Positions 26,059 through 35,163 are shown, numbered from the stretch's first letter. The stretch: DNA of 64,000 nt from an uncultured Clostridia bacterium (GCA_947304405.1 CAMZBB010000001.1:1-64000); one strand, 5' to 3'. A program made the numbers and translations. The notes: a model not told the origin generated them from the sequence alone.

Positions 26059-29000
26059 CTATTTCTTGATCTTAATCACTACCGTAACCGTCTTATAATC
26101 AGAAGGCAGATAATTGGAATTACCGGCAGCCTTGATCTTGACCTTGATCCTGTAAGTGCCCTTCTTTGTCTTCTTTTTGACAGTTATGTTGCCTGTTTTT
26201 GCACTTACGGTAAACTTGCCGCTTCCGCCCGCTTTCTTGAAAGACAAGGTGCCCTGGCCCTTACTGTAGTAGTAATAGAGCTTGCTTGCTTTTACCGTCT
26301 GCTTCTTCTTTTTATATTTGATCTTTGCAGTCTTACCTTTAGCCCTCAGAGAATTGGGTGCCTGAACGATCTCAAATGTGCCGGTTACCGTTCCGGTGTA
26401 AATACCGCAACCGGTAACAGTAAATTTTGCTGTTCCGATTTCAACATTGTCTTCATAAGAAACCGTATAGTCAGTACCCTTTACAAGAGTCTTTCCGTCA
26501 AAGGTCACAGTAAGATCCGGTTCGATCCCATTTCCGGTATAATGCTGGCTCTCGATCTCGGCAACTGTAGCACTGCTGATGTCCGTTGGCGCAATGATAC
26601 TGAACGCCTTCTCAATCGTTCCTTCATAGTTGCCAATACCTTTAATGGTTACGGTCGCAGTACCGATAGCTGTATTATTGTCATATGAAACGGTATAATC
26701 CGTATCTCTTTCGAGAGTTTTTCCGTCAAGAGTTACTAACGGTTCCTGCGTAATCGCACTGCCGGTATAACCCATGTCATTAATGCCTGTAATTAATGCA
26801 GTACCAATGTTCGCCGGATTGATCGTAAATGTAGCATTCAAAGTTCCCGTGTAGTTGCCCTTGCCGATGAACGAGACCGTAGCTGTACCTGCATTGATGT
26901 TGTCGGAATAAGAAACGATGTAGTCGGTGGTTTCAATAAGTGTTCTTCCGTCAACAGTCAGATCATATGTCTGCGTAATACTGCTGCCGGTGTATGTCTT
27001 ATCAACAATTCCCGTAACAGACCCGGTGCTGATGTCAGCTGCTGTGATCATAAATGTCTTACTGACAGTTCCCTTGTAATTGCCTTTGCCGGTAATTGTA
27101 ACTGTTGCCTTTCCGACATTGGTATTGTTCTTATAGCTGACAGTAAAATCAGTGTCTTTTTCGAGAACGTTACCGTCAACGTTCACAGCAAAACTCTGTT
27201 CGATCGCGCTGCCGGTGTAAGTCTTATCTTCAATACCCGTAACAGTCGCATTGGTTACCGCTGCCTGATTGATCTTAAATGTCTTATTGATCGTATCCTT
27301 GTAATTGCCAATGCCGGTAATTGTAACCTTTGCCGTTCCGACATTGATATTGTTCTCATAGGCAACCGTATAGTCTGTTCCCTCAGTAAGCGTTTTGCCG
27401 CTGAGCGTAACACCGATAGTAAAAGTAATCTCATTGCCTGTGTAGGTCTTATCTGAAATTCCGGTTACTTTAGCTGAGCTTATGCTCTTAACCGTAGTCG
27501 TATTGTAAGTATATGTTGTGGTTCCTTCTGCTAATGTTACGCAATCTTCGTCTTCTGCCGAGACATAAACAGAGTAAGATTTTTGCTGCTTCAGTTGTCC
27601 TGAAGCAATCGCATCAGCGATTTCTTCCTGGATATTTAGAGAATTAGTTTCTTCAGAAAAGCATGCAGTATTATCTTCAGAGTCAGTAATCTCGATCCAG
27701 TAATGATCTGCGCCGGCATAATTATTCCACGTCATCACGCCATTACTGAACTTGATATTCTGGATCTCGCCGACTTCGACAGGGGTAGCTGATGACTGAT
27801 AAGATATGTCACCTTTCCATTGCGCTATAACAACATCGTCGCTGTCACAAGCAGTTATTCTTATCCGATATGTATTTGTATCATCGTTTGGAATAGCTCC
27901 GCTTTTGATCAAGCTGTCAATTTCCTTTCCAACGTTATAAGAATTGGTTTCAGCTTCATTATTTCCGCAGCACTCTACTTCTACTCTATAAGATGAAGCA
28001 CCGGTAAATATATCCCAGGTAAGGATTCCGTCTGTACTACATTTAGGATTTGTTATCTTGCCAACGGTGACCGGTACAGCAGTTGAATCGTATCTATAGT
28101 CACCGGACCATTCAGCGATCACTATACCATCACTGTCATATGCGCATAATCCTATACTATAATATCCGGTCTCGCTTTTACTGATCTCACCGGACTTGAT
28201 CAAATAATCGATCTTTGAATCGATTGCAAACGAATTTGTATCTAAACCCCACTCATTGCCTTCAATATCTATGCCGTACTCATAAGCACCTTCATAAGGA
28301 GTCCAAGTCATCGTTCCGGAATTAAATGCGACATCTGCTATCTCGCCAACTTCGACCTGTGATGCAGAAGATTGATAATCAATATCTCCTTTCCAGCTAG
28401 CTATAACAATGCCGTCTTCATTATATGCAGTTATGATGACATAATACGTTTCGTTGTTTGGAATAGTGCCTTCCTTGATCAACCTGTCAATCGTTTTGCC
28501 AAGCTTATACGAATTTGTTCCTACAGATTCTTGTCCACAACACTCGATCTCAACGGTATAACCTGTAGCACCGGTAAACTTATCCCAAGTAAGGATTCCA
28601 TCTGTACATTTGGGATTTGTTATTTTGCCGACTTCGATAGGTTCAGCAGTTGAATCGTAAGAATAGTCACCGGACCAGTTAGCGATTTCCAGTTCATCAC
28701 TATCAAATGCCAATAATTCTATCGTATAACGACCATCATCGCTTTTATTGATCATTCCGGACTTGATAAAATAATCAATCTCTTTTTCGATTTCAAATGA
28801 ATTTGTATCAACATAGTGTCCACATTCATTAATAGACACATGATACTCATAAGCACCTTCATAGGGAGTCCATGTCATCGTTCCGGAATCAAATTTAACA
28901 TCTTTAATCTCGCCGACTACGATAGGCTCAGCACCGGACTTATAAGCAAATGAATCACTCCATTCGCCCATATGATTAAAATCGTCATCACATGAATAGA

Positions 29001-29781
29001 CCGTTATCTCATAGGAATCGCTTTTTTCAATCTCCTCGCATTTGATCATATAATCGATCGTCTTCTTCAAATCCAGTCTTGGTGGTTCCTCATCATCACC
29101 GTACCAAAACCTTACCTGTACACCAGAAATGTACACTTCATAATACGGAACATCTTCAGCCAATGTCCATGTCAAGATACCGTCTTCTGAAATTACCGGA
29201 TTAGCAATAACCCAAGACTTCTTTGCTTTGGAATTCGTAGATTCATCGGGTGTTCCTTTATCATCCGTTTCAGAAGGCTCAGTCTCTTCCGGAACATCCG
29301 TGGTTTCCGATGTGTCAGATTCCGATTCCTTAGGTGCTTCAGTTTCTGAAGACTCCGTCTCCTTCGGTTCACCGGACTCAGCAGGCTCTTCATCCTTTGA
29401 TTCCTCAGGCACAGCCTTTTCTGTCTCCTTTGGCTCTTCTGTTCCCGGTTTTTCCGTTTCTTTTGTCGTCTCTTCAGGCTTTTCTGTCTCTTTTACGGTT
29501 TCTTCAGTCTGCTTTTCCGTTTCCTTTGAAGTTTCGGCAGAAGGTTTTTCCGTTTCTTTCGTTGTCTCTGTGGGTTTCTCGGTTTCCTTTATTGTCTCAG
29601 CCGCAGGCTTCTTCTTTTCCTTGGGCTTGCCGGAATCATCAGGATGTTCCTTGTCAGCGCTGCTTGTAGCTGCCGGAACATCGGTTTCTGTCTCGTCAGC
29701 AAAGACCGTCATCGGCGTCAGGCTTACGAGCATTGCCAATGAAATAATGGCAGCACTCAGTCTCTTCATCGCTTTCTTCAT
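26059..29781 (-). CDS. Large secreted repeat surface protein
   Basis: 1240 residues from the ATG at 29781, with GGGAGG 6 bases upstream; an open frame further 5' covers the leader terminator and is rejected. Signal peptide (about 1-28, ending TVFADE), then about 170 residues of Glu/Thr/Lys/Pro repeats (KETEKP units). Six Fn3-like modules of about 90 residues follow, alternating in type (GTMTWTPYEGAYEY and GILTWDKFTGATGY). Five modules of about 78 residues come next (TGI.DKTYTG..., GTDYTVSYENN, TGIGNYKGTI.KTF). The C-terminal domain is Lys/Tyr-rich (GSGKFTVSAKTGNITVKK). No sortase motif is seen. An adhesin or wall protein is inferred. Confidence 0.85.
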   Translation of the reverse strand: MKKAMKRLSAAIISLAMLVSLTPMTVFADETETDVPAATSSADKEHPDDSGKPKEKKKPAAETIKETEKPTETTKETEKPSAETSKETEKQTEETVKETEKPEETTKETEKPGTEEPKETEKAVPEESKDEEPAESGEPKETESSETEAPKESESDTSETTDVPEETEPSETDDKGTPDESTNSKAKKSWVIANPVISEDGILTWTLAEDVPYYEVYISGVQVRFWYGDDEEPPRLDLKKTIDYMIKCEEIEKSDSYEITVYSCDDDFNHMGEWSDSFAYKSGAEPIVVGEIKDVKFDSGTMTWTPYEGAYEYHVSINECGHYVDTNSFEIEKEIDYFIKSGMINKSDDGRYTIELLAFDSDELEIANWSGDYSYDSTAEPIEVGKITNPKCTDGILTWDKFTGATGYTVEIECCGQESVGTNSYKLGKTIDRLIKEGTIPNNETYYVIITAYNEDGIVIASWKGDIDYQSSASQVEVGEIADVAFNSGTMTWTPYEGAYEYGIDIEGNEWGLDTNSFAIDSKIDYLIKSGEISKSETGYYSIGLCAYDSDGIVIAEWSGDYRYDSTAVPVTVGKITNPKCSTDGILTWDIFTGASSYRVEVECCGNNEAETNSYNVGKEIDSLIKSGAIPNDDTNTYRIRITACDSDDVVIAQWKGDISYQSSATPVEVGEIQNIKFSNGVMTWNNYAGADHYWIEITDSEDNTACFSEETNSLNIQEEIADAIASGQLKQQKSYSVYVSAEDEDCVTLAEGTTTYTYNTTTVKSISSAKVTGISDKTYTGNEITFTIGVTLSGKTLTEGTDYTVAYENNINVGTAKVTITGIGNYKDTINKTFKINQAAVTNATVTGIEDKTYTGSAIEQSFAVNVDGNVLEKDTDFTVSYKNNTNVGKATVTITGKGNYKGTVSKTFMITAADISTGSVTGIVDKTYTGSSITQTYDLTVDGRTLIETTDYIVSYSDNINAGTATVSFIGKGNYTGTLNATFTINPANIGTALITGINDMGYTGSAITQEPLVTLDGKTLERDTDYTVSYDNNTAIGTATVTIKGIGNYEGTIEKAFSIIAPTDISSATVAEIESQHYTGNGIEPDLTVTFDGKTLVKGTDYTVSYEDNVEIGTAKFTVTGCGIYTGTVTGTFEIVQAPNSLRAKGKTAKIKYKKKKQTVKASKLYYYYSKGQGTLSFKKAGGSGKFTVSAKTGNITVKKKTKKGTYRIKVKIKAAGNSNYLPSDYKTVTVVIKIKK

Positions 29782-29943
29782 AACTTGCCTCCCAAACAAA
29801 AAGGTACAGCAACCAAAGGCCGCTGCACCAAAAATAGTCAACCCTGATCGCTGTGACACAGTTTACTCAGCAAACGGATGTGGACGACTCACCCCAAAAT
29901 CTCGCATTACACATCTGTTGGGTTTTTATTGAATTTGTGTCTT
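29782..29943 (-). ncRNA. Structured 5' leader of the surface protein gene, attenuator-like
   Basis: From a predicted start near 29943 the leader carries a hairpin at 29871-29920 (GATGTG pairing with CACATC, extended on both sides), two small hairpins, and a strong terminator at 29803-29829 whose T-tract abuts the GGGAGG ribosome site. No known riboswitch class was recognised. Confidence 0.55.
29794..29829 (-). terminator. Leader terminator directly before the ribosome site
   Basis: GGTGCAGCGGCC and GGTTGCTGTACC form a 12-bp stem with three G-U pairs and a TTT loop, then TTTTTGTTT. The run ends at the GGGAGG site of the downstream gene, so read-through must be controlled or partial. Confidence 0.8.
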
Positions 29944-29949
29944 GACAAT

Positions 29950-29978
29950 ATTCTATTCCCGCTTGGCTGTCATTTCAA
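29950..29978 (-). promoter_or_regulatory. Candidate promoter of the surface protein leader
   Basis: On the minus strand TTGAAA (29978-29973) and TAGAAT (29955-29950) have a 17-base spacer. Confidence 0.5.
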
Positions 29979-29984
29979 TCCGTT

Positions 29985-30350
29985 TGTCAATTATTTTTGC
30001 AAAATAATTGAATAATCCCTACCGTTACGTCATCTAAACAAATGGCTGTGAAAAATCGAACCGGGGAAAGATTCTCTTGCAGAGTGTTCCCTAGAAGTGT
30101 CACCTTTTTTCTCTTTTTAATGACACATTTCAGCAAATCCGTGTCGATTTGCTGTTTTGTGTCAGATCATTGGCTTTTTCGCTGACACTTTTAGGGAACA
30201 CCACTTCTCCGGAAAAGAAATTCCGCCAGAATGCAAGGAGCACGATTAGGAACACGATTCTGCTCGATTACATGTTCCATTTTGTGAATACTGGACCGAA
30301 TTCACGTTTTAGAACACGATTTTGAGGTTTTCCGTGTTCCAAACCGCAAA
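29985..30350. repeat. Cluster of nested inverted repeats in a gene-free stretch
   Basis: Between 29950 and 30434 no gene is seen. A 25-base near-palindrome lies at 29987-30011. An outer pair TGTTCCCTAGAAGTGTCA (30085-30102) and TGACACTTTTAGGGAACA (30183-30200) brackets an inner pair built on AATGACACA...CAGCAAATC and GATTTGCTG...TGTGTCA (30119-30171). Two more hairpins follow with GGAACA/TGTTCC (30249-30277) and AACACG/CGTGTT (30313-30338). GTGTTCC and GTGTCA recur throughout on both strands. Confidence 0.7.
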
Positions 30351-30354
30351 CATA

Positions 30355-30403
30355 ATAAAAGGGCTGTGAAATCTCAATTCATACATTGAGTTTTTCACAG
30401 CCC
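30355..30403 (-). terminator. Terminator of the MMPL-lipoprotein operon
   Basis: GGGCTGTGAAA and TTTCACAGCCC (30361-30371, 30393-30403) with an inner CTCAAT/ATTGAG pair, followed on the minus strand by TTTTATTATG. It lies 31 bases after the lipoprotein stop. Confidence 0.88.
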
Positions 30404-30434
30404 CATTTGTATCAGGAGGTTTTAACAGGATTGC

Positions 30435-32240
30435 TCAGGCATTCTTGAAAATGAATACCGTAGAGCATTCGGTGTCCTGATCACTGCCTGCAAATGAATC
30501 GTAAGAGTCTGCATAAGCCTTGACGGCATCAAATCTGTCCGAAAGCGGATCGATCGTATCGTGGATCAGGTCTGCGACTTTATTAACGGCCTTATCATCA
30601 AACTTCTTGAGACCTTCCTTCAGGTCTTTTGAACCCTTAAGCAGCTTCTCCGTGCCGTCAGAAAGAGTTGATGTACCGTTGCTTAAGTTCTTGGCACCCT
30701 TTGCGAGCTTATCTGCACCGCTGCTGAGTTCCTTGGCGCCCTTGCTTACGGACTGGGCACCGTCAGCCACCTGCTTTGCTCCCTTTGAAGCGCTTCCGAC
30801 AGCCGAGACAAGCTTCGGGTATGCCTGGACCGCGCTGTTGATGCTGTCGTATCCGCTGTCAAGACCGCTTATGCCCTTTTCCAGGCCCTGGTATGTCTTA
30901 TATACGCCAACGATCTGTTTCATTGTAGCCTCATCGAGGTCTCCTGATTTGACGAGCTTAGAAAGCTTCGCAGTGACGGCATCGATGTCCTTGTCAGATA
31001 TCGGAACATTCTTTGTTGCCTTATGCATACTGTCGATCGTTGACTGGACCGATTTCGAACCTGCAGCAAGCTTTTTCGCATCATCTGCCGAGGGCAGAGC
31101 CTTGTTCAAAGATGCTATGCCTTCATTAAGGCTCTTGGCACCATTTGCGAGGCTTGAGCTTCCGTTGCTGAGTTTCTTTGCGCCCTTGGCAAGCGAGCCG
31201 GCACCGTTAGAGATCTTCTTGGCACCCTTCTCAAGAGTCTTGACTCCGCTGTCGACTTTCTTGATTCCTGAATGAAGGTCATTTGATCCGTCAAGGAGCT
31301 TCTTCATGCCGTCGGTCATATCATCTACGTCAGTATCGATATTGCCGACATCATATGTCTTATTGATCTTGTTGATGTCGAAAACCTTTGCTACCGTAAG
31401 AACGGAAAGCTCTTCACAATCTTTAACATCACATTCTATCGTGATGGACTCAGGAATGTCGGATCTCTCGATCTTCTTTTCTTCCTTGTCGATGCTTAAG
31501 TTGATGGTGTCAAGGCCGAGGCTGTCATAAAGTCCGGGGAAACCGATGCCCATGACGACTGTATGATCACCGTCATTTACAGCTTCTCCGTTCTTGACCG
31601 TGACGTTGCTGAACTTGGCGTTATCAAGGACCATACCCGTCGACATAATGAACGGCATGTAGATGGTGTAATCTTTTCCGTCCTTGTCCTTAACGGTCTT
31701 TGACATCTTGTTTTTGTAATTGATCTCCATTACGAGATGACCGCTTTTGCCCTTCAGTTCCGAAGCCTTTACGACGTTCCCGTCAAGTTTGTATGTAATG
31801 TCAACATCGACTGGAACTTCTTTGGAAGTGGTTCCGCGATAATAGATATCCGCACCCTGTGCATCCCATTTGATGGAGCCGCCGACATTGGATGCTATCT
31901 TTGCATCGCCTTTGACCACTTCGATATTGTCAATGCTTGCAAAATCAGTAACGGTAGCACTCCCGGAAGGATTCTTCAGCCATTCGCTGACGATAGTTTT
32001 GCTCGTACCGTCGCTGTTCTTGATTACGTAAACAGTCTCATTCTTTCCCGAGGTAGAACTGTGTTCGGCAGCTGCCATCTCTTCAGCCTTTTCCATATCG
32101 TCCGTCTCGGTATCAGACTTTTCTTCAGCCTCAGCCTTGATGACAGGTTCCGCCTGCTTGTTACCGCAGCCGGCAACACATGCTGTAACCATTGCCACGC
32201 TCAGCAAAGTAGCGCTGATCTTTTTAACATTTATCTTCAT
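30435..32240 (-). CDS. Lipoprotein with LxxG heptad coiled-coil repeats, partner of the MMPL exporter
   Basis: 601 residues. A lipoprotein signal ends in VAGC with acylated Cys25, then an acidic linker and a beta-rich domain (about 75-290). Two runs of heptads (GAKKLSNGSSSLANGAKSL type, about 305-375 and 475-545) have Leu/Gly spaced as in YhgE/Pip-like and X-X-X-Leu-X-X-Gly proteins. It is 21 bases downstream of the MMPL gene and shares its operon. An extracytoplasmic scaffold or periplasm-like adaptor for the exporter is inferred. It ends at a strong terminator. Confidence 0.82.
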   Translation of the reverse strand: MKINVKKISATLLSVAMVTACVAGCGNKQAEPVIKAEAEEKSDTETDDMEKAEEMAAAEHSSTSGKNETVYVIKNSDGTSKTIVSEWLKNPSGSATVTDFASIDNIEVVKGDAKIASNVGGSIKWDAQGADIYYRGTTSKEVPVDVDITYKLDGNVVKASELKGKSGHLVMEINYKNKMSKTVKDKDGKDYTIYMPFIMSTGMVLDNAKFSNVTVKNGEAVNDGDHTVVMGIGFPGLYDSLGLDTINLSIDKEEKKIERSDIPESITIECDVKDCEELSVLTVAKVFDINKINKTYDVGNIDTDVDDMTDGMKKLLDGSNDLHSGIKKVDSGVKTLEKGAKKISNGAGSLAKGAKKLSNGSSSLANGAKSLNEGIASLNKALPSADDAKKLAAGSKSVQSTIDSMHKATKNVPISDKDIDAVTAKLSKLVKSGDLDEATMKQIVGVYKTYQGLEKGISGLDSGYDSINSAVQAYPKLVSAVGSASKGAKQVADGAQSVSKGAKELSSGADKLAKGAKNLSNGTSTLSDGTEKLLKGSKDLKEGLKKFDDKAVNKVADLIHDTIDPLSDRFDAVKAYADSYDSFAGSDQDTECSTVFIFKNA

Positions 32241-32261
32241 ATTGATCCGTCCTTTCTTCCC

Positions 32262-34385
32262 TTAAATCTGGTGGGCGATCTTGCCTTCATTTTTCTTCTG
32301 TTTCTGTCTGTCAACACAGCACTTCATTCCTGCCGTAGTCCTTATGATGACCGGGTCGAATATCAACAGCAGCGCCGGAAGGAGCAGTATTACCAATACC
32401 ATCGAGAGCAGCGCGCCTCTTGCGAGAAGCAGGCAGATCGATGCGATCAGATCGATGTTGGAATAGATCGCGCATCCGATCGTTGCCGCGAAGAATCCGA
32501 GTGCCGATGAGAATACGGAATTGACCGAAGTCTCAACTGCCGTCTTCACAGCCGCTTTGCGTTCCGCTCCGCCTATCCTCTCCGTCTTGTATCTGTTTGT
32601 CAGAAGTATCGCGTAATCTATCGTTGCTCCGAGCTGTATGGTCCCTACGCAGATCGATGCGATAAACGGAAGCGTCGTGCCCGTATAGTAGGAGATCGAC
32701 ATATTGAGATATATGGCAAGTTCAACGACCGTAACAAGGATGACCGGGATCGTAACAGACTTGAGAACGATCAGGATCAGAATGAAGATCGCGCCGATCG
32801 ACACAGCGGAAACAACCTTGAAATCTCTGTCCGTTATGTTGATCAGGTCTTTGGTGGCAGGAGCTTCGCCGATGAACATCGCATTCTTGTCATAAGACTT
32901 GACGATCTTGTTGATCTCTTCACACTGCGCGTTGACCTCGTCTGTCGCGACCTGATATCTTGACGAGATCAGAAGCAGCTTATATCTGTCGCTCTTGAAG
33001 TCGCCAGCGAGATCAGATGTTATGAATTCATTCGGAACGAGCGAACCCTGAAGCGAATCGAGTCCGACTGCAAATTCAACGCCATCGACCTTTTTGATGT
33101 CATCGAGCATTTTCTTCGTATCCTTTGAAGACTGGCCGGCATCCGCAAGGATCATGCACACTGAGTTCATGTCATAACCCTGCTCAAGAGCCTTGTTCGC
33201 CTGAACACAGGAGAGCGTCTCCGGAAGGCTGTTGTCGAGCTTGTAGTATACGTTGATGTTCTTGTATCCGAAAATTGCCGGTATCCAAAGCAGCATCAGT
33301 ATAATCGCAGCCGGGATGTATCCTTTGTCAAAGAACCTGGCAAGTCCTCTTGAAGGGAGCTTGAGCGTGAATCTGTGTCTCGTCTTCTCGATCGCTTTGT
33401 CGCATACGAGGATCATGGAAGGAAGGATCGTTACGCATCCGATAACACCGAAGATAACGCCCTTTGCCATTACGATGCCCATATCGAGACCGAGCGTAAA
33501 TGTCATGAAACACATGGCAAGGAATCCCGCGATCGTCGTGAGTGACGAACCCGTCACGGATGTCAGCGTACGCTCTATCGCATGAGCCATGGCTTCCTTC
33601 TTGTCTTCATAGAGTTCTTTCTGTTCGACATAGCTGTGATAAAGGAATATCGAATAATCCATTGTTACGCCGAGCTGAAGGATCGCAACGAGAGCCATTG
33701 TAATGAAGCTCATCTCGCCTGCTATGAAATTGGATCCGAGGTTATAAACTATCGTCATTCCGATGTCCACAAGGAAAAGTACCGGAACGAGATAAGAATC
33801 CATCGTCAGCATAAGTACGATCAATGCAAGAACGACTGCTATCACCGTGTATATCGGAGTCTGTTCCTGTACAAGATCCTTGGTATCGGTTACAACTGCA
33901 GCCATGCTCGACAGCAGGCACTGTTTTCCTGCGACCGAGCGGATATCCTTTATAGCCTTCATGGTCTCTTCCGACGAACTCGTACTGTCGAAAAAGATGA
34001 ACATCAAACAGCCCGTGCCGTCTTTTGAATAGAAAATGTTCCTGACCGTATCAGGAAGCATTTCAGCCGGAATCTCTCCGCCGGTGAGAGAACTGTAACA
34101 GATCACACTGGATACGTGATCGACTTTGGAAATCTTCTCTTCCATCTTTATCTGATCGGCAGTTGACAATCCGTCACAGACAAAGATTCCGTATGCGCCT
34201 TTCCCGAAGTCTTCCAGGAGTATGTCCTGGCCTTTCATCGTCTCGATATCATCAGGAAGGTAATACAGGATATCGTAGTTAATACGCGTATTAAAGAATC
34301 CTATTACGGACGGGATCAGCAAAAGCACCGACAGTATAAGGATGAATCCGCGAAACTTAACTACTCCTTTCCCGAATCTCAGCAT
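32262..34385 (-). CDS. MMPL/RND family transporter
   Basis: 707 residues, about 12 transmembrane helices in two halves of 1+5, each with a large outside loop. MMPL signatures include GVTMDYSIFLYHSYVEQ and its second copy GATIDYAILLTNRYKTER, whose in-membrane Asp residues serve proton coupling. Relatives export lipids, siderophores or toxic hydrophobic compounds. GGAGAGGTG precedes the ATG. The promoter overlaps a TetR operator, and the TetR gene is divergent, so repression relieved by a substrate is likely. The substrate is unknown. Confidence 0.92.
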   Translation of the reverse strand: MLRFGKGVVKFRGFILILSVLLLIPSVIGFFNTRINYDILYYLPDDIETMKGQDILLEDFGKGAYGIFVCDGLSTADQIKMEEKISKVDHVSSVICYSSLTGGEIPAEMLPDTVRNIFYSKDGTGCLMFIFFDSTSSSEETMKAIKDIRSVAGKQCLLSSMAAVVTDTKDLVQEQTPIYTVIAVVLALIVLMLTMDSYLVPVLFLVDIGMTIVYNLGSNFIAGEMSFITMALVAILQLGVTMDYSIFLYHSYVEQKELYEDKKEAMAHAIERTLTSVTGSSLTTIAGFLAMCFMTFTLGLDMGIVMAKGVIFGVIGCVTILPSMILVCDKAIEKTRHRFTLKLPSRGLARFFDKGYIPAAIILMLLWIPAIFGYKNINVYYKLDNSLPETLSCVQANKALEQGYDMNSVCMILADAGQSSKDTKKMLDDIKKVDGVEFAVGLDSLQGSLVPNEFITSDLAGDFKSDRYKLLLISSRYQVATDEVNAQCEEINKIVKSYDKNAMFIGEAPATKDLINITDRDFKVVSAVSIGAIFILILIVLKSVTIPVILVTVVELAIYLNMSISYYTGTTLPFIASICVGTIQLGATIDYAILLTNRYKTERIGGAERKAAVKTAVETSVNSVFSSALGFFAATIGCAIYSNIDLIASICLLLARGALLSMVLVILLLPALLLIFDPVIIRTTAGMKCCVDRQKQKKNEGKIAHQI

Positions 34386-34412
34386 TATGTGTCACCTCTC
34401 CGTTAGTATTTT

Positions 34413-34426
34413 TTGACCGTTGGTCA
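34413..34426. promoter_or_regulatory. TetR operator site 1
   Basis: TTGACCGTTGGTCA, an imperfect palindrome between the MMPL start and its -10 box; bound regulator here would block the transcript just after initiation. Confidence 0.75.
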
Positions 34427-34440
34427 TTAATTTCAGTTTC

Positions 34441-34468
34441 AATATATCACTTTTTGACCGTTAGTCAA
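34441..34468 (-). promoter_or_regulatory. MMPL operon promoter overlapping TetR operator site 2
   Basis: On the minus strand TTGACT (34468-34463) and TATATT (34446-34441) have a 16-base spacer. The palindrome TTGACCGTTAGTCAA (34454-34468, plus-strand reading) covers the -35 box and spacer. Confidence 0.75.
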
Positions 34469-34486
34469 TATTTTTTCGGCAAATTC

Positions 34487-34515
34487 TTGACCGCAAGTCA
34501 TTTTTTGTATATAGT
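34487..34515 (+). promoter_or_regulatory. tetR promoter overlapping operator site 3
   Basis: TTGACC (34487-34492) and TATAGT (34510-34515) have an ideal 17-base spacer. The palindrome TTGACCGCAAGTCA (34487-34500) contains the -35 box, so the regulator should repress itself. Confidence 0.75.
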
Positions 34516-34547
34516 GGAAACATTCATTAAACGGAGGGTTCCGGACT

Positions 34548-35159
34548 TTGGGCAAAGCGGAAGAAAACAAAAAACTAAAACTCAATTCCCTGCTCGCTCA
34601 CTCGTATAAGCTTTTCACGACAAAGGGAATCCCCGACACCTCGATCTCTGACATCACGAGCAGTGCCGGCGTCGCTAAAGGCACCTTTTATTTCTATTTT
34701 CGCGACAAGCAGGACATAATAGATCATCTTATCGCCCGCAAGTCGGAAAACCTTTTGAAATCTGCCCTGGACAGTCTTAAAAAGCACGAAGCCGCAAACC
34801 CGGGTCTTCCCGTAGAGGAGAAGATAATCACTATTGCGGACAGCATCATCTCGGATCTTGACAAGAACCCGAAGCTTGCCCGTTTCCTCAACAGGAACCT
34901 CAATTTCGGATTCTACGTAAAAGCATATAAAGACGAGAATCTAATCCAGTCAGTAAACGTCAGAGAAGACTATGACAGGATCATTAATTCAAACGGTGAT
35001 AAATGGAAGGATTCCGGCCTGATGCTCTACACGATAATCGAACTGATATCGAGCAGCGTACACGGTATCATAATAAACGGGACGCCTTGTTCCCTCGAAG
35101 AATATAAGCCTTATCTTTTCGATTCGATCAGGGCGATAGTCAATACTTTCAGAGCATGA
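34548..35159 (+). CDS. TetR/AcrR family transcriptional regulator
   Basis: 203 residues starting with TTG at 34548; GGAGGG lies 11 bases upstream. The N-terminal helix-turn-helix is typical (AHSYKLFTTKGIPDTSISDI, then SSAGVAKGTFYFYFRDKQDI, about residues 15-60), with a variable helical ligand domain after it. It is divergent from the MMPL-lipoprotein operon, and three matching TTGACC..GGTCA-type palindromes lie in the shared control region, making it the probable autoregulated repressor of that operon. The ligand is unknown. Confidence 0.92.
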   Translation: MGKAEENKKLKLNSLLAHSYKLFTTKGIPDTSISDITSSAGVAKGTFYFYFRDKQDIIDHLIARKSENLLKSALDSLKKHEAANPGLPVEEKIITIADSIISDLDKNPKLARFLNRNLNFGFYVKAYKDENLIQSVNVREDYDRIINSNGDKWKDSGLMLYTIIELISSSVHGIIINGTPCSLEEYKPYLFDSIRAIVNTFRA

Positions 35160-35163
35160 TGCC

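Noticed and set aside
29190..29700. KETEKP coding repeats as a CRISPR-like array
   Set aside because: The repeats are in frame, vary in length and have no constant spacers; they are a coding low-complexity region.
29830..29900. Plus-strand likeness to the c-di-GMP-I riboswitch (GCAAACG, GGACGACTC)
   Set aside because: Key conserved bases differ, and no plus-strand gene follows within 4 kb.
29228..29932. Long plus-strand Ser/Val/Gly-rich reading frame
   Set aside because: A mirror of the Thr/Glu/Lys repeats of the surface protein on the other strand; no start signals.
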